Positions 11,221-22,387 of a stretch of DNA of 64,000 bases are shown here, piece by piece. Source of the stretch: Homarus americanus (lineage: Eukaryota; Arthropoda; Malacostraca; Decapoda; Nephropidae); contig NW_024727602.1 in NCBI RefSeq assembly GCF_018991925.1, forward strand, positions 235,001 through 299,000, read 5' to 3'. The notes below the pieces were generated by a model. It worked only from the letters and a program-made list of their open reading frames with translations, had not been told where the DNA came from and did not search any database. The stretch's first letter is position 1, and each line of letters begins with the position of its first letter. A program made the position numbers and the translations under genes.

Positions 11221-11960
11221 GTGTTAATGAAGGGGGTATGTTAGATTTGGTGTGGTGTAGTGGTGGTTTAGTGTGGTGGTGTAGTGTGGTGGTGATGTGT
11301 GATGGTGGTGTGTTAGTGTAGTGGTGTACTGTAGTGGTGAACGTTTATCTGGGCCAAATCCCCGGACATCAAAGCAACACAGAGATTCTAACCTAACCAG
11401 ATATGTTAATTTGACGCCAGATAGAATATATTCAGTGTATATACCTCGGGTAGACGTCACTCAGTCCCAACAGCAAAAACAGATGAAGGACAATATAGTC
11501 TTGATGATTTTCTTTCGTCCCAAAATCAGAAAATTACTGTTTATTTCAGTTTGTTTTATTCTACCAGAGGAGATATTTTGTTTTTGGGTAGTTTTGTCTG
11601 TCTGCTTGCCTGTCTGTTTGTAAATCTGTCTGCCTGTCTGTTTGTAAGTCCGTAAGTTTATCTGTCTGTATTTCCATAAGTCTGCCTGTCCGTTCGTCAC
11701 CGAAATTTGCTGGCAACAATTTTTTTTTTTTATATTTATTTGATGTGTAGCAAATTTAATTGTTTTCATCTGAAGGTGTTTGGTTTATTTCCATGCTGGT
11801 AGATCAAGTTTGGCCAGATTTATGTTCTCTTTGACACTTTCATTCTAGTTTTGTACGTGATTATATTTTGATTTATTTGATTCTATTTAGGAGTCTTATT
11901 GTCTTTATCAGCTGCCTCTATAAGCCTTTTTGACACCTACACGACCCGGTCTGCTGCTCG
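11221..11960. other. No gene seen; GT-rich then TCTG-rich
   Basis: A GGTGTAGTGTGGT-like stretch (11240-11340) and a degenerate CTGT/TTTGTAAG stretch (11595-11695). The rest is AT-rich unique sequence. Confidence 0.55.
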
Positions 11961-12840
11961 AGGCTATGGGATCACCTTCGGCCTCTCACACACACACTCA
12001 CGAATGCTCATAAACTCGACGCAGGTGACTAACAGGTGCTCACAATGACCTGAGGTGACTTTTCGGTACAGTATTTATTGTGGCTCTTGAGGTAAAAACA
12101 AACAACATCAAACCAGTTATCCTGTCACAAGGCAGAGCTGAGAGTGAGGAGTGTCTGCAGGAAAACACATAAACAATACTGTCACTTTGTATTCTTTGGG
12201 CGCTGACTGTCTGCCTGGTGACCCGTTGGTTGACCGCGAGATAATCACTAGAGCCTCCTCCTCTTGCTCGCCTTACTGGTGGAATGTTGAATAACAAGCA
12301 CCTCGTTGTGGCCACGAAGCTCTCAGTCACCGCTCCTACGTGATTGCCACGTCCCTTTACGGTGGCGAGTGTCTGACCACGTATGCCAAGCATGAGCATG
12401 TGATCAGTGCCTGCCACCTCTGTTGTCTCAGAACAATGCTGGATATGTGGTGATTCACTATTCATGAGGGAACCAGTATAGACTCACTCGCATGTGTAAC
12501 GGCTAACATGAAGGCGTAGTGCGACGACCGAGTGGAGACAGTGCTCGACTCCTGCTGCCTGACCTTACAAGTTGGGGAAGTGAAGACGGTCGAGTACATT
12601 ACCGGCTGCACGCTGTCTCCTGCAGAACCGAAGACTTGGTATACAATGAGCTGTATCCACACTGACCTTATGAGACTCACTTTTATTTTCTTATCACGGT
12701 CACTACTTAATGCCCAGTGTAATGGAGGTAAGGAGAGCACCGGTATGTACGGTATACACCAGGTGACTCAGGTGGACAGTATATCACAACAGGCTCGGTA
12801 TCTGTTGATGACCGCCCCTGTCTGTGAAGAGTAACAGAGG
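11961..12840. other. Complex unique sequence with opposed open frames, nature unknown
   Basis: This stretch has higher complexity than its surroundings and balanced base composition. The minus strand carries frames of 141 (12040-12465) and 92 codons (12462-12740), and the plus strand carries one of 100 codons (12532-12834). None shows a motif I recognise and the opposed frames overlap, so at most one can be real. It could be an untranslated exon, a decayed mobile element or plain unique DNA. Confidence 0.3.
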
Positions 12841-14519
12841 GAGGTGACTAAAATCTGTCTTTATAACGATAACAACCAATTGAACTGAGACGCCTGAAAC
12901 TTTTTGTGTTACATTGCTGTTAATAATGCTCTAACTAACAAAGACTTCTATCCACGTTAAATAAATAATTAAATATTTAGACTCACTTAACACACACACA
13001 CCATCTTTCACAATAAACTCACTAATAGCCTCCCATATTATAAGGTTACACTGTACGTTGGTTCGCTCCAGTTAACCTGAAACGCAATACATATTTTTTC
13101 CTTCAAGATCCTTTGACTTTGATCTCCCCTTCGAAATAGAACGGTGAGTGAGCTTGTTATTTTACTGGGTATATATATGAAGTATATTTAGATTTATGTA
13201 AATGGTGTGGAAATATTATATTAGTATTGGAGGATATTATAAGACATAAGCTCAGTATTTTATATTGTATTTATATCCCATGAATCAGTGACCGTACAGA
13301 AACCCTTGTCTGTCTGTCTGTCTGTCTCTCTGTCTCTCTCTCTGTCTCTCTGTCTGTCTGTCTGATCGAACTCTTATAGAAACGTTTCTCTCTTTAGTTG
13401 GGATTTCATTAGAATTATCTATTATGACCTTTTAAAGACCCTTCCACCGTGAACCAGAATGTTGTAAACCTCACCATCACCCGACAAAACAAACTATGTT
13501 GTTTAGCATTTATTTACACACACGGCGAGAGAACGACACCGAAAATCACCGTCCTGTCTTCTGTGATTAGTTATTTGTTGTTATTTTCTGTACAGTGACT
13601 TACGGCTTTTGGTTATTGAGAGAATTAATTACTGGATGAATTTAGGTCATATTTCTAACTAAGAGACTTGTTGTGAGGAAGGAAAAAAATTAAAATAAGA
13701 TAAAAATAAAGTTGCTGGTAGATATTTAATCATTAGTGAATCGTGGTGTCAGATGGTATGTGGTGGTGTCAGGAGGTACTAATCTGTTGGTATGTGGTGG
13801 TGTCAAGGGTACTGTGTCAGGTCGGAATGTGTTGTCACGTAACCACTCTTGGGACTATAGCCAGACCCTGTGTTTGTTGGTACTGCCGTGTGTTTGTGTG
13901 TGTGTTTGTAAATGTTTGTCGTTTTTGTCTTCTTATGTGTGTTTACTTAGATACAAATGGACAGTGAAGGGGAACACACACCACTTGTCTCGTGTTGTTC
14001 TTGGTTGAATCAATTTAAAATATTCATCATTGTACGTACATTATTGCAATCTGTGTACATTCGGGGCCACTGTGTACTTGTGTGACGTTTTTGGTGTACA
14101 GAGTGTATGGATATATGTAGTGTGTGCGTTGGGGGGAGGGTGACAGTCTTTGTACCCGTAAGGTCTACTGGGTCCCGTCTCGTCCTTATCGTAGCGTCTT
14201 GCCATAAACAGATGTATTGTAACAGACCCCCACATCTCCATCCTGTCACTGTATGTAATTTACCGACATAATTCATGGTCCTTCAGGCACTTACTCCCTT
14301 AAATACAGGAGTCAAGAAGGCAAGCATGAACCTCGCGTGCTTCCCTGTTGGGCGCTGTAAACGCTTTTTACGCTTTCGCCTTGTAGAGGATGCAAGGGTC
14401 CCAATAAACTAGCCCCCTGGCGGGACAAATCTAAATCTAACCGTGATGTTGACCTTTGACCTACTGACCCGGTGGTGTGTTGTATTTGAACTTTTTAAGA
14501 GGATTGTCGTAATGTGGTT

Positions 14520-14520
<1 letters not shown>
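12841..14520. other. No gene seen; (CTGT)n at 13305-13364
   Basis: AT-rich unique sequence containing a CTGT/CTCT block (13305-13364) and three copies of TGGTATGTGGTGGTGTCA-like text (13740-13815). A GC-balanced patch at 14280-14420 has no recognised identity. Confidence 0.5.
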
Positions 14521-14593
<73 letters not shown>

Positions 14594-14609
14594 CTCTCTC
14601 TCTCTCTCT
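14521..14609. repeat. (CT)n microsatellite, interrupted once
   Basis: About 70 nt of perfect CT, a CCC interruption near 14591, then more CT. Confidence 0.96.
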
Positions 14610-14968
14610 TTCGACATATCCACGCGCCCTATATATAAAAGGTGTCCGAAAACTGTAAAAATTTAACTACACAATTAATTAGCTACTTACACACAGTATC
14701 CTGACCTAAGCATCACTCGTATACATAAAAGACCTACACAGACCTACACAGACCCACACAGACCCACACACCACTCATTATATAAACAAAAACAAATGGA
14801 CCTCTATTTCGCCTGGAGAAGACAGCTGCCAGACATACCACACCTTGATATACACAACTCGGCGCCGTCTTTTTCCTGTCTCCTCTCTACCGGAATGTTG
14901 TGTTGTGTCTAGCCACTGCAATAACACGTTGGTATTTGATTCTTGGTCGTATCTTTGTGTTGTAATGG
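14610..14968. other. No gene seen
   Basis: Unique sequence with a short ACACAGACC(T/C) repeat at about 14730-14770. Confidence 0.5.
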
Positions 14969-15150
14969 TGTGATTTTTTGTTTTTGTTTTAGGGTGATTT
15001 TTTGTTTTAGTGTGATTTTTGTGTTTTAAGATGATTTTTTTATGTTTAGGGTGATTTTTATGTTTTGGGGTGATTTTTGTTTAAAGGTAATTTTTGTTGT
15101 TTATTGGTAATTTTATGCTGTTTTAATGCGATTTTGTTTTTAATGTTATT
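14969..15150. repeat. T-rich minisatellite GTGATTTTTGTTTTAGG
   Basis: Eight to nine degenerate units of about 18-24 bp, each starting (G/A)TGATTTTT or GGTAATTTT. Confidence 0.8.
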
Positions 15151-15271
15151 TTTGGGGGATTGAGATAATGCTGTTTAATTTATGTGTATCTGAGTGAGTT
15201 TTGGGGTTCAGTAGGAATGGTATCTTGTTGACGTGTTATGGCTTCTGTCTGCTGTAGGGTGGGTCTTGGGA

Positions 15272-15466
15272 TTAGGTTAGGTTAGGTTAGGTTAGTATTC
15301 GTGTCGCTCACCTCTTAATTAGATTAGTCTAGAGATTATTACACCTAACCTAACCTAACCTACCCTACCCTACCCTACCCTACCCTACCCTACCCTACCC
15401 TACCCTACCCTACCCTACCCTACCCTACCCTACCCTACCCTACCCTACCCTACCCTACCCTACCCT
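15272..15466. repeat. TTAGG and CCTAA blocks facing each other, then (CCTAC)n
   Basis: TTAGG x4 at 15272-15295 is followed after about 45 bp by CCTAA x3-4 at 15341-15360. These inverted blocks can form a hairpin. The CCTAA block then changes by one base into about 21 near-perfect CCTAC (TACCC) units to 15466. Confidence 0.92.
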
Positions 15467-15679
15467 TTGGGCAATCATTAACCTGCAAAATTAAGTTAAA
15501 AATATAGAACCAGGTCAAGGGGTGGAGGCATGGGTGGCGGTGGTACCAGTACCCCACAGAGCCGCCTACACCACCAGCCACTTACAGAGAGAGGCAGTAA
15601 GTGGCGGTAAGTGGTAAAGGTAAATGGTGGTTGTGTTATCAGAATGGAACAGTCAACCAGGGCGTTTAGGGAACACCTG

Positions 15680-15775
15680 AGTACGTTCTAGCTAGAGTAC
15701 GTCCTAGCGAGAGTACGTCCTAGCGAGAGTACGTCTTAGTATGAATACGTCCTCACAAGAGCACGTCCTAGGAGT
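15680..15775. repeat. 18-bp minisatellite GAGAGTACGTCCTAGC
   Basis: Five degenerate units of about 18 bp centred on AGTACGTCCTAGCG. Confidence 0.8.
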
Positions 15776-15821
15776 CACGTCTCGTAAGAAGTATATATAC
15801 CCTCAAAAGCCGACCCACGAC

Positions 15822-16315
15822 CCACGCCTTGTAAGAGACGTACCCCCGCTTGACCCACGCCTTGTAAGAGACGTACCCCCGCTTGACCCACGCCTTGTAA
15901 GAGACGTACCCCCGCTTGAAAGATACGTACTTCGCCAGACCCACGCCTTGTAAGACGTACCGCCAGACCCACGCCTTGTAAGAGACGTACCTCGCTTGAC
16001 CCACGCCTTGTAAGAGACGTACCCCCGCTTGACCCACGCCTTGTAAGAGACGTACCCCCGCTTGACCCACGCCTTGTAAGAGACGTACCCCCGCTTGACC
16101 CACGCCTTGTAAGAGACGTACCCCCGCTTGACCCACGCCTTGTAAGAGACGTACCCCCTGCTTGACCCAGATAGCTTCCTTGTAAGAGACGTACCCCGCT
16201 TGACCCACGCCTTGTAAGAGACGTACCCCGCTTGACCCACGCTCTTGTAATATTCCACCCCTGCTTGACCCATCAGCCTTGTAAGGAGGACTGCACCCCC
16301 GCTTGACCCACGCCT
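15822..16315. repeat. 33-bp minisatellite, about 15 units
   Basis: Unit contains TGACCCACGCCTTGTAAGAG followed by ACGTACCCCCGCT. The homogeneous core (16000-16150) has exact 33-bp spacing, and the edges carry indels. As 33 is a multiple of three, the minus strand shows an 11-residue repeat (YVSYKAWVKRG) over a 206-codon frame, and a second minus frame is open as well. Two simultaneously open frames with no start context argue against a protein. Confidence 0.93.
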
Positions 16316-16357
16316 TTGATGACACACCACACAGACCGCGCCGTGAGAGAAGCCAGC

Positions 16358-16360
<3 letters not shown>

Positions 16361-16393
<33 letters not shown>

Positions 16394-16441
16394 AGCAGTC
16401 TCTTCCTTCCTTCCTTCCTTCCTTCCTTCCTTCCTTCCTTT
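16361..16441. repeat. (CA)15 and (CTTC)n microsatellites
   Basis: CA run at 16361-16390, then CTTC tetramers at 16402-16441. Confidence 0.96.
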
Positions 16442-16477
16442 CTTCCTAAACGAACAGGTCGAAATAGCACGGCCAAC

Positions 16478-16591
16478 TTAAACCATCGTCTTCAAAGGGT
16501 TAAACCATCGTCTTCAAAGGGTTAAACCATCATCTTCAAAGGGTTAAACCATCATCTTCAAAGGGTTAAACCATCGTCCTCAAAGGTTAAA
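16478..16591. repeat. 22-bp minisatellite TTAAACCATCGTCTTCAAAG
   Basis: Five units of exactly or nearly 22 bp. The core is shared with the array at 3742-3835. Confidence 0.9.
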
Positions 16592-17190
16592 CGCCGCTAC
16601 CTGTCACCGTCTTGACTAACCTCATATTGGTGTAGTGAGTTGCAAAGTCTCCTTCATAAGCTTGGGGAATAAATAATAACACAGGAAATAAGGTCTTTCA
16701 GGAGTCATTTGATGCCTGGGTATTACAAGGTTCTTCGTCTTGCATAATTTACGTGTTACCTCTGGACGGCTACCTGAAGCTAGAAGGAGGGGGGGGGGAG
16801 GAAGGAGGTGGAGAAGGGAAGATGGAGGGGAGGAAGAATGAGAAGGAGGAAGGGGAATGAGAAGGATAGGGGTATACTGTAGTGAGAAGTGGGGAAGGAG
16901 TATGAGGTAAGGGACAAAAAGGAGAAGAGGAGAGGGAAGGTGGAGTGAGAGGGGTGGGTGGGGGAGTATGGAGGGTGGAAGAGGAATATAGGGAGACCTT
17001 TCTTATAAGCAAAATCCATAACCAGTAAAACCTGTGAGTACCCCTCCCTCCCTCCCTACCCAACCTTCTTCCCTCCCTACCCTCCCTCCCGCCCCACCAA
17101 GGGAGACCTCGTCTTTTATCGTGCATTAGGTGGTTACTGGCGTTGCCTCTTCGCTCCCACCTTGCTAAGAAGTCCTCCCTGAGTGCTAGC
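16592..17190. other. No gene seen; purine-rich then pyrimidine-rich tract
   Basis: 16783-16985 is GGA/GAA-rich on the plus strand and 17040-17098 is CCCT-rich. Frames through them are compositional. Confidence 0.6.
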
Positions 17191-17191
17191 C

Positions 17192-17228
<37 letters not shown>

Positions 17229-17353
17229 ATGTATGTATGTATGTATGTATGTCTCCGTCTGTTTGTGTGTCTGTTTGCCTGTCTTTCTCTGTCTGTGTCT
17301 ATTTCTCGTTGTGTATCTGGCTGTGTCTGTCTATCTCTCCTTGTATGTCTGTT

Positions 17354-17390
<37 letters not shown>
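17191..17390. repeat. Compound (GT)n(ATGT)n ... (CT)n microsatellite
   Basis: GT run 17192-17212, ATGT run to about 17252, degenerate CTGT to 17355, then a CT run to 17390. Confidence 0.95.
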
Positions 17391-17391
<1 letters not shown>

Positions 17392-18000
17392 GGAAACAAC
17401 TATTCCTTCTTTCTGGGATAAACTTGCTCGTTCATACTCTTATTTGTATCTTTTTAATGCGTTGAGTTACGTCGAGTTGTCGTCAGAGATTTACCTGGAA
17501 AACACTGAAGGTGTCTTGGCAAATGTTCACTCGACTTGTTGTCAATACTGAGAAGAATGTCTGGGTAATTTCTTGGTGTGTATGCGACTCGACCGCTGAG
17601 AGGGAGAATGTTGTAGGAATATTGTACAAGTTTGTGGAAATGAATTAAAGAGAAACTAATTTTGGAGGTTCTACTTGTGAAGATGAATTAAAAATCACCT
17701 ATAATTTTGGGTTTCACTTCACTAATTATACCTCTTAAGGCACATCAGTCATACAAGTGTTCTCCTATAATCTAGACCAGTTTAAGCGTATAATTGAGGT
17801 GTGAAGACCATAGTAAGTGGTCATGTTACCTGTGGTCTTTAATATTTATTCCTCCCAGGCGTAACATTGACACCTGAGGAACTAAATATAGAGGGAGAGA
17901 TATTGTCCATCATGGTGGTGTGTGGTGGTGGTGGTGCTTCTTCTGATAACTGTGTCCTGGTTGGTGTTATGTCGTTTGTTGTTACCTTTACCTACCACTT
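17391..18000. other. No gene seen
   Basis: AT-rich unique sequence with no convincing open frame or RNA. Confidence 0.5.
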
Positions 18001-18410
18001 AAACCATCAACCCTCACCATCACCACTACCACCATCAACCCTCACCATTACTACCAATTATCAACCCTCACCATTACTACCATCTCTACCACTGATCATT
18101 TCCACCATCACTACCACCAACAACCCCTCACTATCACCACTGCTACCACCGACCACTGCTCACCAACCATCACTCAATCCCTACCACCACCACCACTACC
18201 ATCACCAATCCCTACCATCACCACCACTACCATCACCACACCAACCACTCACCACCAGCAACCCTCAACACACTACCATCTCTACCACCATCACTACCAC
18301 CATCAACCCTCACCATCACCACTACCACCAACCACAACCATCACCAATCCCTACCATCACCACCACTACCATCACCACCACTATTATCACCACCAACCAC
18401 TACCACCAGC
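18001..18410. repeat. ACC/ATC-rich low-complexity array
   Basis: About 400 nt of CACCAT, CACCAC and CTACCA motifs with a loose larger unit containing CAACCCTCACCAT. The Thr/Pro/His-rich frame is a repeat product. Confidence 0.88.
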
Positions 18411-18503
18411 GTTATTGTTGTGGGGCGTCTTTCCTCGTGTCAATATATAAGACTCCCCAGCCTCGAGAAAATGGATCCAAATGTTACGTATAAATGTGGC
18501 CAG

Positions 18504-18506
<3 letters not shown>

Positions 18507-18551
<45 letters not shown>
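18507..18551. repeat. (CT)n microsatellite
   Basis: Perfect CT run of about 44 nt. Confidence 0.96.
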
Positions 18552-18553
<2 letters not shown>

Positions 18554-19152
18554 ACACACACAGCAACACCCGAAATACGAACGCCAGAGAAATATAGCGA
18601 CGAAATATTCACATTTATTTAATTTTTGGACCACTAGGAGACATGACCTTGTTTACCTCAGTATATCCTCTTACACCATCGTTTTCTTTGTTATGTTTAC
18701 TTGAGGAATTTCCCGTTTTTTATCACTCCGTTTTCTGTTTAACTTGTACGAGGAATTTACTTTATAATTTTGTGCCTATTTTTCTTACCATTATTCTTGA
18801 AATACTGGTATACTTTTTATCCGTTTCTGTTACTTTAAATGTACTTTATACTTTTGGTGTGATAATACTTTCAAATATATAATTTTCTGTATATGCTTGG
18901 GATATATTTGTATAATTTATTGTAAGGATAGGCTAGGTTACGATATACTCAATCCTCTTCTGGGTTATACTTGGAATATACTTTTTTTTCCACTATATAA
19001 ACTTTCCTCGCTGGTAAAGATTGACTGCGAGAGAATTTATATAAAGCTGCGTTAGTGTGGAGTGCCTGGCCAGAGGTCTTGGATGATCGTGAGGGTCCCG
19101 TAATGTGAGCTGGATCCATGGGTGTAGAGAGGAGGGGAGGGAGGCATTTTCT
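18552..19152. other. No gene seen; AT-rich
   Basis: Very AT-rich unique sequence without coding character. Confidence 0.5.
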
Positions 19153-19153
19153 T

Positions 19154-19301
19154 CAGTCAGTCAGTCAGTGAATCAGTCAGTCAGTCAGTCAAATAATCAA
19201 ACAATCAGTCAGTCAGTCAACCAGTCAGTCAGTCAGTCAAATAATCAAACAATCAGTCAGTCAGTCAACCAGTCAGTCAGTCAACCAGTCAGTCAGTCAG
19301 T
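19154..19301. repeat. (TCAG)n with a CAAATAATCAAACAA interruption, duplicated
   Basis: Tetranucleotide TCAG/TCAA array of about 148 nt. The same interruption occurs twice, about 56 bp apart, showing block duplication. The Ser/Val/Gln/Asn frame is a by-product. Confidence 0.92.
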
Positions 19302-19394
19302 CAGGGGAGATCTAAAGTACCAGTGTTGTTTTCCCCCCTAATGGCCGAGTGTATTTCCCTACCACGTGGGAGGTAAGAGCGGGGTGGCGGGGAA

Positions 19395-19612
19395 TATATT
19401 TTGATAGTGGTGTAAGTGGTAAGGGGGGGGAGGGGGTTGAGAGGTAGGGTTTGGGTGGTAGTGGTGTAAGGGGGAGGGGGGGTTGAGAGTGGGGTTTAGG
19501 TGGTAGTGGTAAGTGGTAAGGGGAGGGGGGTTGAGAGGTAGGGGTTTGGGTGGTAGTGGTAAGTGACAGGGTTTGGACGGTAAGGGAACAAGTGACAGGG
19601 TTTGGACGGTAG
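19395..19612. repeat. GGTAAGGGGGAGGGGGTTGAG minisatellite
   Basis: Three units of about 60-65 bp containing GTTGAGAG(G/T)GGGGTTT and GGTGGTAGTGGT, then two shorter units with AAGTGACAGGGTTTGGACGG. Confidence 0.8.
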
Positions 19613-19734
19613 GGTTAGTAACAGGTCACAGAGAGTATGGTTGGCAGGGCACACAACCTAAGTGAGCATGGCAGCCGAGGAATGCCAGGTGTGTACAGAT
19701 GGTGTTAGTTAGTGTGTGTGTGTGTCGCCAGCCT

Positions 19735-19868
19735 CCTTGACTTATACTCTCCTCTCCCCTCCCCTTCTTCCCTCCCTCCTACCTTCCCCTCCCTCCCCTC
19801 CCTCCTACCTACCCTCCCTCCCTCCCACCTACCCTCCCTCCTTCTCTCCCTCCCTCCCTCCCTCCCTT
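19735..19868. repeat. (CCCT)n pyrimidine tract
   Basis: CCCTCCCT and CCTCCCACCTAC motifs over about 130 nt. Confidence 0.88.
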
Positions 19869-21131
19869 TGTTCTCTCACCTGAAGATTCCCTCCTCAACT
19901 CCTCAAGATGTATACATGAAATTAATCCAAGTGAAGTCAGGGAGTAGTTAAAAAAGTGATGATAAATGAAGGGGATGAATTAAGAAGAGGGAAGATGAGT
20001 AGAATAAGAGGGAAGTAAGACGGTAAATGAAAATAGAACTGGGGTCATTGGCCTTTGGTAGATGAATCAGAAGTACAGTTTTACGTATATTTAGAAATTC
20101 CCAGGTACAGGTACAGGTGTGGGTGTAAATTACAGGTATACAGTTTAATTACTATGGGGTAGAAACCTTAATTCAAGTACAGATGTAGATGTGAAATACA
20201 GGTACAGTAGTTCCCATGTGGTTACAGTATTATCAGAAACAGGTGTACAGATGTTTTTAATTATACTGCCGCCATCCCCTCTACCTCGCCTCCTTATTTT
20301 GGTCTCTACTTTCCTCGCGCTTCATTGTGGTAGAATTTCCTCGAGCTGAATTTTAAGATTTTTATTGGTTTTATTCTGGTTCTGTATTAATTATAATAAC
20401 AAAAGGGTAAAATATTGCCTTTGGATCTTGAGAAGGTCTTTTTTAATGATGAATTCCGCTATAAAAAACATAAAAGGGTATAGGAAATGAAACCCTTTTA
20501 TAAGATAATCTACAAAAACATCAATTCCTCCCATCATAATACCAGACAATGACGTCACATAAACAAATGAACATCAACCAAGGGAATCTAATAGTATTTC
20601 ATGGTCTAGTACTGAATGTAATTATAGAGACGATGTTTATTATTATTATTATATCGTTTATATTTTTCCCTTCCTTTATTTTTTTTCCCTTCTTGATTCT
20701 CCTATACTTCAGAGCTCACCAGGACTTAGAAAATTTAATATTAAGACACGTAAGAATTCTCTGGCTCGGTTGTGTATTATTGGACAACACAACACAGGAA
20801 TGAACTCGAGTATATGTTGAATATTTCAGTCAGATAATTCCTGTAGTGTTTTAAGTTATATTAAACCAGAGACACATACCCTGCATTGTGTGCCGTATCT
20901 CTTGATTTAAGCCTCCTGTAGTGAAGGTAAAAATACAGTAAGTAAACTATATCGTGTGTGTGTCTGTTCTTCATGAGTTTTAACGTAACATTATACATAA
21001 CACTAACTTATGATGCCATTTATAGTGAAGGTATATACAACATGGGCGCCATCTTGGACGTAAACTAATGTAACCTATTGTACTGACGGTGTTATTTGAT
21101 TTTACCTTTAAGGATATTAATTAATACCTGT
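19869..21131. other. No gene seen; contains a CRE palindrome at 20550-20557
   Basis: AT-rich unique sequence with repeated CAGGTACAGGTGT-like text (20103-20245). The octamer TGACGTCA at 20550-20557 matches the cAMP-response element consensus, but no gene start was identified near it. Confidence 0.45.
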
Positions 21132-21149
21132 TCTTTTTCTCTTTTACAG

Positions 21150-21219
21150 GTTGGTATTTACTGTACCTGTTGATGTGTTAAGTGGGAAGCTCAGGTGTAT
21201 CAATCTTGGGAAAAAATTG
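21150..21219 (+). CDS. Possible 70-bp internal exon, product not recognised
   Basis: The sequence TTCTTTTTCTCTTTTACAG (21131-21149) is an excellent 3' splice site and ATTG|GTAAGT at 21219/21220 is an excellent donor. Between them only one of three frames is open. It starts after one base and reads LVFTVPVDVLSGKLRCINLG and onward, leaving phase 0 at the donor. The two strong splice sites at a normal exon distance are the main support. The peptide is too short to assign, and the exon needs an upstream partner ending in phase 2, which was not found. Confidence 0.35.
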
Positions 21220-21540
21220 GTAAGTTTTTCTTGTTATTTACATTATTTTGTGTTATTTGCGGTTTTGTGTGTCATTTACCGTTATTTATTTGTTATTTAC
21301 TGTTATTCGTGTTATCCTTCCTTCCTTCCTTCCTTCAGAGAACCATTTTTTGTTTACCCTTTTAAATGAATAATTAGTTCAATGAGAGATCAGATAAGAC
21401 TAGTTTTTAAGTCTCTTCAACGAGGCGTCATTCTCTTACCCCAAAACACTGAAGGTATTTGAAGCAGGATGATCTAAGCTAACATGGGGGAGAACACATT
21501 GAGGCAGGGAGGTCCGCAGTGTTATAGTCCAGGGGTGTGC

Positions 21541-21735
21541 ATAAGGGTTCTGGTGGGTAAGTAAGGGTTCTGTTGGGTAAGGGTTCTGTTGGGTAAGGGT
21601 TCTGGTGGGTAAGTAAGGGTTCCTGGTGGGTAAGGGTTCTGTTGGGTATGGGTTCTGGTGGGTAAGTAAGGGTTCTGTTGGGTAAGGGTTCTGTTGGGTA
21701 AGGGTTCTGGTGGGTAAGTAAGGGTTCTGTTGAGT
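21541..21735. repeat. 16-20 bp minisatellite GGGTTCTGTTGGGTAA
   Basis: About eleven units alternating GTTGGGTAA and GTGGGTAAGTAA endings in a regular order, giving a higher-order repeat of about 50-70 bp. TTCTGTTGGG recurs without gaps. Confidence 0.9.
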
Positions 21736-21894
21736 GGTATGTCAACAGAAAGGTTATAGTTGGTCCTCATAGTTGCTCTCTCTCTTGGGTTTATTGTTGT
21801 GGATGTGTGCTGGTGGTAGTGTTAGGTGCAGCTTATGACACTGATTGTGGAATTGTTTATAGATTAAGGAATGGTGAGATATTTTCTTTTTTTT

Positions 21895-22220
21895 TCAGTT
21901 TCCATGTTTCTTCCCCTCTCTCCCTCTTCTCTTTTTCTTTTTCTCCTTCAGCCTTCCCTCTCTCCTTCCCAAATACTCTTCTCCTTTCCTCTTCCCCTTT
22001 CTCCTCCTCCTCCTCCTCCTTCCCACCGTTCTTCTCCGCCTCCTCACTCTCCCTCTCCTCTTTTCTACCCTTTTCTCCCTCCCTCTCCTTCTTCCCCACT
22101 CTCCTTTCTCACCTCCCTCTCTTCCTCCTCCTTTCCCTCCTCTCCTTCCCCTCCCTCTTTCCTTCCTCTCCTCCTCCCACCTTCCTCCTCCCCACTCCTT
22201 CTTCCATCCCCATCTCTCGA
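21895..22220. repeat. Pyrimidine-rich CTCC/TTCC tract
   Basis: About 325 nt of C and T with rare purines. The overlapping Ser/Pro-rich plus frames and Glu/Arg/Lys-rich minus frames are compositional. Confidence 0.88.
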
Positions 22221-22344
22221 CATAGACAGATAACAAATTCAACACTTAACCTGTAGGGAAGTGCATCGCCCACACACTGCAGTCTGGCTTACTCCAATCA
22301 CCAGCCTGGACTACACGCTGCCACGCGCTGATGGAGGATGTAAT

Positions 22345-22387
22345 TGTGGATGGATGGATGAATGGATGGATGATGGATGGATGGATG
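22345..22387. repeat. (GGAT)n microsatellite
   Basis: Interrupted GGAT tetramers, with a further short stretch at about 22425-22440. Confidence 0.92.

Noticed and set aside
14280..14420. Possible small structured RNA or histone-type 3' end
   Set aside because: GC-balanced patch with a weak hairpin and AATAAA, but no known family pattern was matched.
15821..16315. CRISPR-like appearance of regular repeats
   Set aside because: Units are contiguous tandem copies without unique spacers, in a eukaryotic context.
15768..16390. Minus-strand 206-codon frame with YVSYKAWVKRG repeats
   Set aside because: 33-bp repeat keeps the frame; a second frame is also open and no start or splice context is present.
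19105..19341. Ser/Val/Gln/Asn-rich frame
   Set aside because: Product of the TCAG tetranucleotide array; no independent support.
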